Position numbers and translations under genes: made by a program. Of a stretch of DNA of 64,000 nt, positions 16,839-25,092 are shown in pieces; the first letter of the stretch is position 1, and the number at the start of each line of letters is the position of its first letter. The stretch lies in contig JAJEFA010000009.1 of NCBI GenBank assembly GCA_022820725.1, positions 124,001 through 188,000 of the forward strand, read 5' to 3'. This DNA is from Candidatus Binatia bacterium (GTDB lineage Bacteria; Desulfobacterota; Binatia; Bin18). Below the pieces are notes generated by a model. That model saw only the letters and a list, made by a program, of their open reading frames with translations, was not told the DNA's origin and did no database searches.

Positions 16839-18524
16839 TCAGAGCGGCCGAAGCAGCGTACCGGGCAGCCCGCCCTGGTGGACATTGTCCGAAAAGACGA
16901 CGTTCCCCCCGACAATGGTATGCTGGACGCCGGTTGCCCGCTCTATCAGGCGTGGCTTCTCTCCCGGTAGATCGTTGACCCATTCGGGTGGCTGAGGACC
17001 GATCGTCTCGGGATCAAAAATAACGAGATCCGCATCAAGGCCCGCGGCAAGACGACCCTTCTTGGGCTGATTGAGAAACCGGGCCGGCTCCGAGGTCAGG
17101 CGGCGCACGCCCTCCTCAAGCGTCATGGCCTGGCGCTTTCTCACCCACTCCCCGAGTAGATAGGTCGGCACCCCGGCGTCGCAGTGCTGGTCCACATGCG
17201 CCCCGGCATCGGACAGCCCGATGAGACAGTCGGGATGGGTAATCAGCTCACGCACTTCGTCAGGGTTGGTATTGATGACCGAGAGCGTAATGCCCATCTC
17301 CAGGTTTTCGTCAATGGCCAAATCCAGGATCGTATCAACAGGGTCGCTGTGCGTTTCCGCGGCAATGTCCGCGATGCTTTTGTTCAAATGCCGGGTGTTA
17401 TGGTCTTTCGTCACCTTGACTACGTGAACCTGATTCCACTGGTTCGTGAAAATGGCGCCACCGATTTGCAGGTCCTGGCGAAAGGCCGCGCGGAACTCCG
17501 GCTTCCGGTAAAGCGCGATCTGTTCCGCAACCGGTCGATTGAACGCCTCCTTCCACGACGGCAGGCTCGCAAAGATAAAAGGCACTTTGAGGGTGTAGTA
17601 CTGCTGGATGGGGCGTGGGGTGACTTGGGGTGGAATCCGCAGCCCTTTATCGAAAAAGGGTTGCAGGCGGTCCAGGGCCGACCGGTAGACACCGGGTTTA
17701 TCCGACCTCCCCAAGAGGGCCAGCCAAGTGATCGGGCGCTGGCTGGCTTCGGCCATGGCCAGCAGCAACGCCAACTCCTCGTCGGTCAGCACGCTCACAC
17801 TCCGGGTCAGCGCGATTTCGATGACGCCCTTGCCCAGCTCTTGCATCACCCGACCCAACGCGCAGAGTTCCTTCTGGGTGGCCATACGGCTCGCCAAGGG
17901 TTTACCCTGGTAGCCGATGTGCTGGTCGAGCAGGCTCAGCGAGTAGCCATACGCCCCGGCCTGCATGGCTTCCCGAAAAAGAGCGGTCATGCGGGCGAGT
18001 TCCGCGTCAGTTGCCTCCCGCTCGGAGGCTTCGGTGCCCATGACAAAATAGCGAAAGCTGGATAACGGCACGAGAAAACCGACGTTGAGCGCCGTGCCGC
18101 GCTGCACAATGGCCTGCATATATTGTGGAAAACTCTCCCATTCATCCCAGGCCACGCCATTCAGCAGTACCTCTTGCGGCATGGCCTCCACATTGACCAA
18201 GTCCCACGAGACGATGTCTTTCTCCTGCGGGCGGCACGGCGCAACACCCACCCCGCAATTGCCCATCAGGACGCTGGTCACCCCGTGCCAGCCCGAACAG
18301 GTGAGCAGCGGGTCCCAGGAGACCTGCGCGTCGTAGTGGGTGTGGATATCGATAAAGCCCGGTGCGACTACGCAGCCATCGGCGTTAATTGTCCGTGTTG
18401 CCGGCCCGGATACCGAGCCAACGTCGGAGATAACCCCGTCCTTGACTCCGACAGCACCGTGAAAGAGCGCCGCGCCAGTGCCGTCACAAATCTGCGCGTC
18501 TGTAATGAGCAGGTCGTAGGCCAT
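16839..18524 (-). CDS. Amidohydrolase family protein, D-aminoacylase-like (amidohydrolase 3), paralogue
   Basis: 561 residues from the ATG at 18524, chosen because AAGGGGG lies just upstream; an ATG 24 bases earlier lacks this. Same architecture as 4069-5751: PGFIDIHTHYDA with His61 and His63, GNCGVG with Cys90, and LSDAGAHVDQH near the C-terminus. The family cleaves N-acyl-D-amino acids or similar amides. It is followed 39 bp upstream on the same strand by a secreted deacetylase gene. Its substrate may be one of the ring-opened or acylated compounds handled by this region. Confidence 0.88.
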   Translation of the reverse strand: MAYDLLITDAQICDGTGAALFHGAVGVKDGVISDVGSVSGPATRTINADGCVVAPGFIDIHTHYDAQVSWDPLLTCSGWHGVTSVLMGNCGVGVAPCRPQEKDIVSWDLVNVEAMPQEVLLNGVAWDEWESFPQYMQAIVQRGTALNVGFLVPLSSFRYFVMGTEASEREATDAELARMTALFREAMQAGAYGYSLSLLDQHIGYQGKPLASRMATQKELCALGRVMQELGKGVIEIALTRSVSVLTDEELALLLAMAEASQRPITWLALLGRSDKPGVYRSALDRLQPFFDKGLRIPPQVTPRPIQQYYTLKVPFIFASLPSWKEAFNRPVAEQIALYRKPEFRAAFRQDLQIGGAIFTNQWNQVHVVKVTKDHNTRHLNKSIADIAAETHSDPVDTILDLAIDENLEMGITLSVINTNPDEVRELITHPDCLIGLSDAGAHVDQHCDAGVPTYLLGEWVRKRQAMTLEEGVRRLTSEPARFLNQPKKGRLAAGLDADLVIFDPETIGPQPPEWVNDLPGEKPRLIERATGVQHTIVGGNVVFSDNVHQGGLPGTLLRPL

Positions 18525-18563
18525 GCTTCCCCCTTTATTCGTCTCCAAACTCAGACTCCGGGC

Positions 18564-19619
18564 TTATCCGGCAGGTTGATCCTCTGCGGGCTTTGCCGCC
18601 GAGGTGTCGTCGTCGCCCCCGAGTCCGGCCTGCTCTTTGACATAGAGCGCGATCTGTTCGTGGGTGGCGAACCACACTCCGGGTTTGCTCTTCATATAGG
18701 TGACAAGCTTATCGAGCATTTTCATGCGGTAGCGATGACCAATGACTTGGGGGTGCATGGTGAGAATATACATGGAGCCTTCTTCATAGGCTCCGTCAAA
18801 TTCGTCTTTCCAGATCGAGTAGACGTCATCGGCATTGCGGATACTGACGTGCTGACTCGGCCAGCTTATTTGAAACAACGGCCAATCGTCGAGTATCCAT
18901 TCGACCGGGAGCTCAATCAGTCCGGTTTCTTCCCCGTTCGCCAGCAGGCTGTAGGGACGGTCATCCGCCATCATGCTGCTCTCATATAAAAAGCCCATTT
19001 CCTTGACGATCCGAATGGTCGCCGGGGTCAGGTCCCAGGCCGCGGACCGAAAGCCGGCCGGTCGTTTGCCCACTCTTTCAACAAAGATTTTCATGGCCTT
19101 CTCATACACGGCGCGCTCTTCCTCGGCACTCAGCGTCAACGGATTCTCATGCACGTAGGAGTGAAAACCGATTTCATAGTCGGCGTGTTTTTTGATGTCC
19201 TCAATGACCTGCGGATGCAGGACCATTGAGATGGCAGGGATAAAAAACGTGGCCGGGATGTCGTGCTTTTCCAAGAGTTTGAAGATGCGCGGCATGCCCG
19301 AGCGTGCGCCATATTCACCCCGCGACATATACGAGGGGCTCTGTTGGCCCTGAAATCCCATCCAGACCGGCTCGGTGTCAAAGTCAAACGAAAGACTCAC
19401 CGCAACCCGCGTCCCGTCCGGCCAGGACTCAGGCGTCAGGTCTTTACCGCTCCGGACCGTAGCCACGTGCTGCTGAAACTGCTCCGGCTCCCACTGCCAG
19501 AGCGGGACTTCACCTTCGCCCGTCCCGTGGCTATGAGCAATCGAGGCTGGTCCCGCCAATAATACAAGACCCACTATGGCAACAAGGCTCTTCATCCAGT
19601 CCAACCACAGTTGCTTCAT
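18564..19619 (-). CDS. Exported NodB-fold (polysaccharide-deacetylase superfamily) hydrolase
   Basis: 351 residues from the ATG at 19619, which has AGGAGAAG upstream and opens a signal peptide (MKQLWLDWMKSLVAIVGLVLLAG, cleavage near residue 28). The longer frame upstream lacks such features. The NodB metal triad is present: Asp81 in SFDFDTEP and His153/His157 in HSYVHEN. The SRGEYGARSGMPRIFKLL...IPATFF segment is shared with the PuuE-allantoinase/cyclic-imide-hydrolase branch rather than with classical chitin or peptidoglycan deacetylases. The Sec signal puts it in the periplasm. It is probably cotranscribed with the amidohydrolase at 16839-18524. Confidence 0.83.
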   Translation of the reverse strand: MKQLWLDWMKSLVAIVGLVLLAGPASIAHSHGTGEGEVPLWQWEPEQFQQHVATVRSGKDLTPESWPDGTRVAVSLSFDFDTEPVWMGFQGQQSPSYMSRGEYGARSGMPRIFKLLEKHDIPATFFIPAISMVLHPQVIEDIKKHADYEIGFHSYVHENPLTLSAEEERAVYEKAMKIFVERVGKRPAGFRSAAWDLTPATIRIVKEMGFLYESSMMADDRPYSLLANGEETGLIELPVEWILDDWPLFQISWPSQHVSIRNADDVYSIWKDEFDGAYEEGSMYILTMHPQVIGHRYRMKMLDKLVTYMKSKPGVWFATHEQIALYVKEQAGLGGDDDTSAAKPAEDQPAG

Positions 19620-19695
19620 GACATCTTCTCCTGACAAGAGGTGATTTGTGTTCCATACCAGATTTGAACGGCTTTGGTAGAGGAAGACTGCGCCC

Positions 19696-20049
19696 CTACG
19701 AGCGGGCGAAGATCTGGACGATATTGCCGGCCGGGTCCACGGCGGTGAAGTATTTGCCGTGCCCGCCCATATCAACGGTTTCGTTGACCGTGACACCGTT
19801 TTGGGTCAGCTTCTCGCGCATTTCCCCGAGATCCTCAACCTCAAGCACCACGGTGGCTCCGCCGCCCGGAGGCACCGAGCCTTCGCTCGGGTCGGCCAGA
19901 GCCACGCCAACCCCATTCACATCGAACTGGGTCCAGCGATCGCCGTCGCGAAATTTGACGTCGAGACCCAGGATATCCTGGTAAAAATTGACTGCCTGGT
20001 CCATATTGTTGACCACATAGTACGCGCTTGAAAACTTTTTCACTGCCAT
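19696..20049 (-). CDS. VOC family protein
   Basis: 117-residue glyoxalase-fold protein: KKFSSAYYVVNNMDQAVNFYQDILGLDV, then VVLEVEDLGEMREKLTQNGV and the typical ending FTAVDPAGNIVQIFARS. The first metal-ligand His of enzymatic members is replaced (SAYYVV), so it may be a binding protein instead of a metalloenzyme. It is divergent from mutM with a 65-bp spacer. Confidence 0.83.
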   Translation of the reverse strand: MAVKKFSSAYYVVNNMDQAVNFYQDILGLDVKFRDGDRWTQFDVNGVGVALADPSEGSVPPGGGATVVLEVEDLGEMREKLTQNGVTVNETVDMGGHGKYFTAVDPAGNIVQIFARS

Positions 20050-20114
20050 GTCTGAATCTCCTCCTCTTTCCTTGGCGTTCAGCTATCAACTTTTTAATGG
20101 AGAGGCTATAGGCT

Positions 20115-20966
20115 ATGCCCGAACTACCGGAAGTGGAAACCATTGTCCGTAAGCTCACACGTGGTGAACCCGCAGAGGCGGGCCTGCCGACCTACCCCCC
20201 CCTGATAGGGACAGAGATCACCCATGCCTGGGGGAATTGGCAGAATTCCATACGCCCGTCCATTCCAGCCGTCACCCGCACCCTGCCCGGCCACCGGATC
20301 GAATCCCTCAGACGGCGCGGGAAATATATCGTTTTGACCTTGCGGTCCGGTGCAGACGCCTCCATTCGATACCTCGTCATCCACCTCAAAATGAGCGGGC
20401 GGATTGAGGTCTACGAGACCGGCTATCCGCGGCATAAGCATGTGCATTTCACCTGCGATTTCAACACGGGCTATACTCTGCATTTTCATGACGCGCGCAA
20501 GTTTGGGCGGGTTTATTGCGTGGACGACCTTGAAACCGTGACCGGTCATCTCGGCCCTGAACCGTTAGAAACGGACTTTACGCTACGGCGCTTTCGTCCG
20601 CTTGTTGCTAAGAAAACCGGCGGGCTCAAGGCGCTGCTGCTGAACCAGTCTTTTATTGCCGGGGTCGGCAATATCTATGCGGACGAGGCGCTCTGGCGAG
20701 CCAAGCTCCACCCCTTCTGCCGGGCCGCTGACCTCAACGACCGTCAAGTTGCAGCGCTGCATAAAGCAATCCGAGCGGCGCTGAACGACGGCATCAAACA
20801 CAACGGCGCGGCCATTGATTGGGTTTATCCTGAGGGCAACTACCAGAATTTCTTTCGGGTCTATGGCCGGACGGGCCAGCCCTGTCGGCGGTGTCGGACC
20901 CCGATTGAACGCACCCTGGTCGGGCAGCGCAGCACGCATTTTTGTCCGCAGTGCCAGCGGCTTTGA
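20115..20966 (+). CDS. mutM: Formamidopyrimidine-DNA glycosylase
   Basis: 283 residues. The mature N-terminus PELPEVE gives catalytic Pro2 and Glu3; Lys70 (RRGKYIV) is the phosphate-contact lysine; the helix-two-turn-helix region is QSFIAGVGNIYADEALW; the zinc finger uses Cys257, Cys260, Cys277 and Cys280 (CRRC...CPQC). It excises oxidised purines such as 8-oxoguanine. It is slightly longer than typical because of extra residues at about 18-45. This is a housekeeping repair gene inside an otherwise accessory region. Confidence 0.95.
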   Translation: MPELPEVETIVRKLTRGEPAEAGLPTYPPLIGTEITHAWGNWQNSIRPSIPAVTRTLPGHRIESLRRRGKYIVLTLRSGADASIRYLVIHLKMSGRIEVYETGYPRHKHVHFTCDFNTGYTLHFHDARKFGRVYCVDDLETVTGHLGPEPLETDFTLRRFRPLVAKKTGGLKALLLNQSFIAGVGNIYADEALWRAKLHPFCRAADLNDRQVAALHKAIRAALNDGIKHNGAAIDWVYPEGNYQNFFRVYGRTGQPCRRCRTPIERTLVGQRSTHFCPQCQRL

Positions 20967-20998
20967 GCGGCGGGCGCGGTCCTCTTCTAGGAGAGAGG

Positions 20999-22741
20999 CT
21001 ACCCGGAGCCGTCTACGCGGACGGTCACGATGTCGATGTCATGATACTGCTGGTGCTGAACGGACGACGCGTAATGCCGGAGCAGGCGGAGCGAGAGTTC
21101 GCGCTCGTTCGGTCGGTCAACCTGCTCCCTCAGAATCAGCATGCGGTCTTCCAGGTTGTCTTCTCCAAGTGCGGCGATAAAGTCCAGTTCCGCGGTTCCG
21201 TGGTCGTTCCGTGCCACCACGAGCAGGTGCCGCCCCTCGCGGGCGGCCTCGTCCTCCTCCTGATGGACAAGACTCAGCAGCGCTTCCTCCCCGGCCGAGC
21301 AGAGGCGTTCCGTGGCTGCGGAATTCCAGCGCATGCGTGCCGCCAATGCACGCAGGAAAGCGTCAAGCTGAGGTAGACCCGCAATATCCAATTCCATGGC
21401 AAGGCGGCTCCGCCGGGGCGCGGTCAGCTCCATGAACAGGATCAGCACGAGCAAGGTCAGGCCGCCGGCCGTCATGCCGTTTTCGAGCACCTTGCCCAAG
21501 GTCTCGCCGAGATAGTCTGTGAAGATGGCCTGATTCTGAAAACCCACCCCGACCCAGAACCCGAGCCCGACGATGAGCGACATGCGGGTGTCGATTCCAT
21601 CCTGCACCATAAGCTTCAATGCCTGCACGAAGATCAATGCCAGCAGCACGAACACATAGGCACCGACCACAGGCGCGGGAATGGCGATCAGCAGTGCCGT
21701 CACTTTGGGCAGGAAGGCCAGCCCGAGGAAGATGAGCCCGATATACACGCCGACGCTGCGCGCCCCGACTCCGGTCATTTCGGCCAGCGACAGGCTGTTC
21801 GAATAGGTGGCGTTCGGGATGGTGCCGGCCAGGCCGGACAGCAGATTACCGAGGCCGTCGGCATTGACCGCGCCCTGGACGACGCGCAGATCAACCGCCC
21901 GCCGGTCGCGCCACGAGATACGCTGAATGGCTGTGGCGTCTGCGATCGTATCGACAGCCCCGATCAGGGTCACGAATACGAATGACGGCAGGAGCAGCCA
22001 AAAGCGGCCATCAAACGTCAGATCAAGACCCGGCCAGGCGATATTCGGCAGGCCTATCCACGCCGCATCGGCAACGCGCTGCATGTCGTAGAGGCCGAAG
22101 AACGCGGCAACGATACAGCCTCCGCCCATCCCGATGATCGGAGCCCACAGCCGCAACGCATCCGGCGCACGCAAGGTCAGAACTGTGGTCAGACCCAGCG
22201 TTATCACGGCGCACACCGGAGCCGCGGACGCCGGCGTGCCCTCGGGCACATCCGTCAGCATATCGAATATGATCGGAGCAATGGAGATGGAAATCAGGGC
22301 GAGGACCGTGCCGGACACAACCGGCGTGACAATACGCCGCAGCAACGACAGGCGTGCCGCCAGCACAAACTGGATCGCCGATGATATCATAATCAGGGTT
22401 GCGAGCAGGGCCGGCCCGCCCTCCGTGAGCGCCGAGATGGAGACGGCGATGAATGAGCCGGATGTACCCATGATCAAGACGTGCCCGGCCCCGAACCGTC
22501 CGACCCGCACGACCTGCACGAGCGTGGTGATCCCACTAATGAGCACGGCCATAAAGATTGCCCACGACATATAGGCACCACTCTGATCTGCCGCTTGCAG
22601 CACGACAAGAGGCACTATGATCACCGGTGTGAAAGTGAGGATGGCGGCCTGGAGACCCAGGCCGAAGGCAAGCGCGCGCGGCGGCCGCTCGTCCGGTTGG
22701 TAACGGACGCGGTGCGAAGAGTTCGCGGTTTGTGATTCCAT
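20999..22741 (-). CDS. NCS2-family (xanthine/uracil) permease with a C-terminal HATPase-like domain
   Basis: 580 residues. Residues 1-442 form the NCS2 nucleobase transporter: about 12-14 hydrophobic segments, beginning RALAFGLGLQAAILTFTPVIIVPLVV, with a GTSGSFIAVSI re-entrant segment and NATYSNSLSLAEMTGVGARSVG as the motif region after TM8. Residues 443-580 are soluble and unlike any transporter tail: ELDIAGLPQLDAFLRALAARM, then ERLCSAGEEALLSLVHQ, and SLRLLRHYASSVQHQQYHDI, which resemble an anti-sigma/HATPase_c fold with a degenerate nucleotide site. Import of a purine, pyrimidine or related cyclic amide is likely. The C-terminal assignment is tentative. Confidence 0.85.
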   Translation of the reverse strand: MESQTANSSHRVRYQPDERPPRALAFGLGLQAAILTFTPVIIVPLVVLQAADQSGAYMSWAIFMAVLISGITTLVQVVRVGRFGAGHVLIMGTSGSFIAVSISALTEGGPALLATLIMISSAIQFVLAARLSLLRRIVTPVVSGTVLALISISIAPIIFDMLTDVPEGTPASAAPVCAVITLGLTTVLTLRAPDALRLWAPIIGMGGGCIVAAFFGLYDMQRVADAAWIGLPNIAWPGLDLTFDGRFWLLLPSFVFVTLIGAVDTIADATAIQRISWRDRRAVDLRVVQGAVNADGLGNLLSGLAGTIPNATYSNSLSLAEMTGVGARSVGVYIGLIFLGLAFLPKVTALLIAIPAPVVGAYVFVLLALIFVQALKLMVQDGIDTRMSLIVGLGFWVGVGFQNQAIFTDYLGETLGKVLENGMTAGGLTLLVLILFMELTAPRRSRLAMELDIAGLPQLDAFLRALAARMRWNSAATERLCSAGEEALLSLVHQEEDEAAREGRHLLVVARNDHGTAELDFIAALGEDNLEDRMLILREQVDRPNERELSLRLLRHYASSVQHQQYHDIDIVTVRVDGSG

Positions 22742-22940
22742 TATAGGAGTATTCCTTCAGGGTTTTCCGTAAGACCTACGGACGGGGGAAAGGACCATCA
22801 CATGGAGGTCCTTCCGTATTTTTATGACGGCTCAGAAATCTATAGGCGGCCCTCAACCGTGTCTACTACTCTTCGCCAAATAGCCTACCTTCCGTATGGC
22901 GCTCAGGTTACCCTATACTTCACCCGGAGGAGGAAATTTC

Positions 22941-23414
22941 ATGAGTTCCCCGAGACCAATACCTGCGGAAGAAGTTCCGGTGCGTTCAAAGTCGTCGAAT
23001 TACCCCGAGCCATACGCGTCGCTGATGAATGGCCGGGTCAAGAGAAAACTTGGTGACTTTTTTCAGTTGAAGAATTTTGGCGTCAACCTGACCACATTGG
23101 CTCCGGGGTCGATGTCCGCGTTGAAACATCAACATTCCCGACAAGACGAATTCGTCTATGTAGTGAGTGGAACTCCAACTTTGGTCTGCGGAAGCCACGA
23201 ATATATTCTGGAACCCGGAGAATGCGTTGGATTTAAGGCTGGCGAGGGAAGCGCTCACCATCTTCTGAACCGTTCAGAAAATACGGTGACGTATCTTGAG
23301 ATCGGTGATCGAACCTCAGGAGATGAGGTGGTCTATCCTGACGATGATATCTGCGCAAAGTCCGAAGCCGACGGTACTTGGACGTTTACGCATAAAGACG
23401 GGAGACCTTACTAA
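22941..23414 (+). CDS. Cupin domain protein
   Basis: 157 residues from the ATG at 22941, which has the excellent ribosome site GGAGGAGG; an ATG 45 bases upstream in frame lacks one. A single cupin barrel: PGSMSALKHQHSRQDEFVYVVSG is cupin motif 1 with the metal ligands His, His and Glu, and PGECVGFKAGEGSAHHLLN is motif 2 with its His. The ending YPDDDICAKSEADGTWTFTHKDG is typical of small cupins found in many proteobacteria. The reaction is unknown. Confidence 0.88.
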   Translation: MSSPRPIPAEEVPVRSKSSNYPEPYASLMNGRVKRKLGDFFQLKNFGVNLTTLAPGSMSALKHQHSRQDEFVYVVSGTPTLVCGSHEYILEPGECVGFKAGEGSAHHLLNRSENTVTYLEIGDRTSGDEVVYPDDDICAKSEADGTWTFTHKDGRPY

Positions 23415-23447
23415 AGCAGCCAACCCACGAGCGACTTCCAACAGCCG

Positions 23448-24149
23448 CTACCATTCCTCTCCAAACGGCCGGACTTCCACATTGAACGACCAGCCCGAGC
23501 GGTCCTGATGGGCGACGTGGTAGGCCGTATCGGCAATGGCCGACGGCTGAATGAAAAAATCGTCCGGCTTGTCGGGCAGCATCTTGCGCGTCCAGGCCAG
23601 GTCAATCACCGCGTCAATGACGATATAGGCGACATGAATACCCTGAGGTCCCAGGGTGCGGGCCATGGATTCCGAGAGAATACGCTGGGCGGCTTTGGTC
23701 GGGGCAAAGCCGGCAAAACGAGGCTTCCCGCGTAACGCAGAAGTGTTCCCGGAAGATATGATAACGCCCTTGCCGGCTTCGATCATATCCGGTGCGACGG
23801 CTCTGGCCAGATACAGCAGCCCCATCGTGTTGACCTGGAAGTTATCGGACAGCGTTTGCGGCTCGATTTCAAGAAAGGTACCGAACGCGCCGCCTACCGC
23901 GTTGTGGATCAGGATTTCGGGCGCGCCCATTTCTTCTTTCACGCGGGCGACAGTGGCGTTGACGGCGGCCTCGTCAGACACGTCGCATACATAGCCACGC
24001 GAGCCGGCAATTTCTTTTTCCAGTTGCGACAAACGCTCCTGAGTCCGGGCCAGCATGGCCACGCGATAGCCGCCTTGGGCAAAGCGGCGGCTGAGCGATG
24101 CTCCGGTTCCAGGGCCCACACCAGTAATCAAACACACAGGTCCAGCCAT
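23448..24149 (-). CDS. Short-chain dehydrogenase/reductase-like protein lacking the catalytic Tyr
   Basis: 233-residue Rossmann-fold SDR. TGVGPGTG at residues 9-16 is the NAD(P) glycine motif, HNAVGG stands for the NAG motif, and SSGNTSAL holds the Ser. The Y-x-x-x-K motif reads F-A-P-T-K (Phe148, Lys152), so the general acid Tyr is missing. It may still bind nucleotide but should not do normal SDR chemistry, unless another Tyr takes over. Its 3' end lies 34 bp from the end of the convergent cupin gene. Confidence 0.85.
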   Translation of the reverse strand: MAGPVCLITGVGPGTGASLSRRFAQGGYRVAMLARTQERLSQLEKEIAGSRGYVCDVSDEAAVNATVARVKEEMGAPEILIHNAVGGAFGTFLEIEPQTLSDNFQVNTMGLLYLARAVAPDMIEAGKGVIISSGNTSALRGKPRFAGFAPTKAAQRILSESMARTLGPQGIHVAYIVIDAVIDLAWTRKMLPDKPDDFFIQPSAIADTAYHVAHQDRSGWSFNVEVRPFGEEW

Positions 24150-24339
24150 ACCTCTTCCCTTCTCACCGTCCGTGCAGACTCAGCAGATGGTCCCGCCAAA
24201 AGAGAGCAACAGGAGTCCAGCCATTTTTATCAGCAGGGACATATCGGCCTCCAGACAATTATAGTGAGAAACTTCTACCCAGAAGTGCCACACCCCGCAA
24301 CCTACTTCCTCGCGTTAGCCGAGTCACACCAGTCCCTTT

Positions 24340-24377
24340 TTGACTCCTCAACAATAATGCACTACACTGTCGTGCAT
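24340..24377 (+). promoter_or_regulatory. Promoter and operator of vapBC, leaderless start
   Basis: TTGACT (24340-24345), a 17-base spacer and TACACT (24363-24368). The antitoxin ATG at 24376 is where transcription should begin, so the mRNA is probably leaderless. An inverted repeat ATGCAC (24357-24362) / GTGCAT (24372-24377) brackets the -10 box and even includes the start codon, the usual place for autorepression by a ribbon-helix-helix antitoxin. Confidence 0.6.
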
Positions 24378-24672
24378 GAACAAGACAGAAGTGTATAGCT
24401 GGCGGGTGGAGACCAACTTGAAAAGTGCCCTCGAACAAGTCGCTCGGACCGAAAAGACCAGCGTTGCCCAATTGCTTGAGTCTATTGTGCGCAAGTGGTT
24501 GCGAGAATCTTCCTCGCTCAATGGGGAGGAAGAACAACAGCAGCGTTTACACTCCGCCGCTCAAGAGTGTTTCGACACGCTGAGCAGTGGAGACCTCGAT
24601 CTGGCAACACAGGCAAAAGAACGAGTTCGTCGAAAAATTCGAGAGCGACATGCGCGCACACGGACTCATTGA
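24376..24672 (+). CDS. Ribbon-helix-helix-type antitoxin
   Basis: 98 residues. The N-terminal VYSWRVETNLKSALEQVARTEKTSVAQLLESIVRKWLRES has the strand-helix-helix pattern of Arc/CopG-type DNA-binding antitoxins, and the charged C-terminal half (QAKERVRRKIRERHARTRTH) would contact the toxin. The toxin gene starts inside its last 23 bases in another frame, so the pair is translationally coupled. Promoter and operator are at 24340-24377. Confidence 0.75.
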   Translation: MNKTEVYSWRVETNLKSALEQVARTEKTSVAQLLESIVRKWLRESSSLNGEEEQQQRLHSAAQECFDTLSSGDLDLATQAKERVRRKIRERHARTRTH

Positions 24673-25069
24673 TACAGGGGCGATTCTCGCCCTTCTGAAT
24701 GGGAAGGATCGCTGGCATGATCAATGTGTCACGGCCTTCGCCACACTTCGCCTTCCCCTCGCTACGACAGCCGCCGTCCTCACAGAACTCTTCCACCTTC
24801 TCAGTGACCATCCGCATGATGTTGAAGCAGCATGGCGGTTCGTGCGCTCGGGGGCCATTGTTGTTTTGCCGATAACGGACTCCGATATGCCAGACCTGGA
24901 CCAGCTCATGAAACGATACAGCGACCATCCCATGGACTTTGCCGATGCAACCCTGGTGCGTCTTGCCCAGCGAGAGTCATTGTCCACGATCTGCACGATC
25001 GACCATAAGGATTTCGAGACCTATCGCATTGTTGGGAGACGTAAATTCCGCGTTGTTCCGCCACGTTGA
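24650..25069 (+). CDS. PIN-domain toxin (VapC family)
   Basis: 139 residues from the ATG at 24650, chosen because MRAHGLIDTGAILALLNG places the first catalytic Asp (Asp8) at the normal distance; an upstream ATG at 24587 would run deep into the antitoxin gene. Other acidic active-site residues are Glu46 (LTELFHLL), Asp99 (MDFADATL) and Asp118 (TIDHKDF). Such toxins are Mg-dependent RNases cutting tRNA or rRNA. Confidence 0.87.
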   Translation: MRAHGLIDTGAILALLNGKDRWHDQCVTAFATLRLPLATTAAVLTELFHLLSDHPHDVEAAWRFVRSGAIVVLPITDSDMPDLDQLMKRYSDHPMDFADATLVRLAQRESLSTICTIDHKDFETYRIVGRRKFRVVPPR

Positions 25070-25092
25070 CGGGACGAAAGTTAGCGTCGCTT

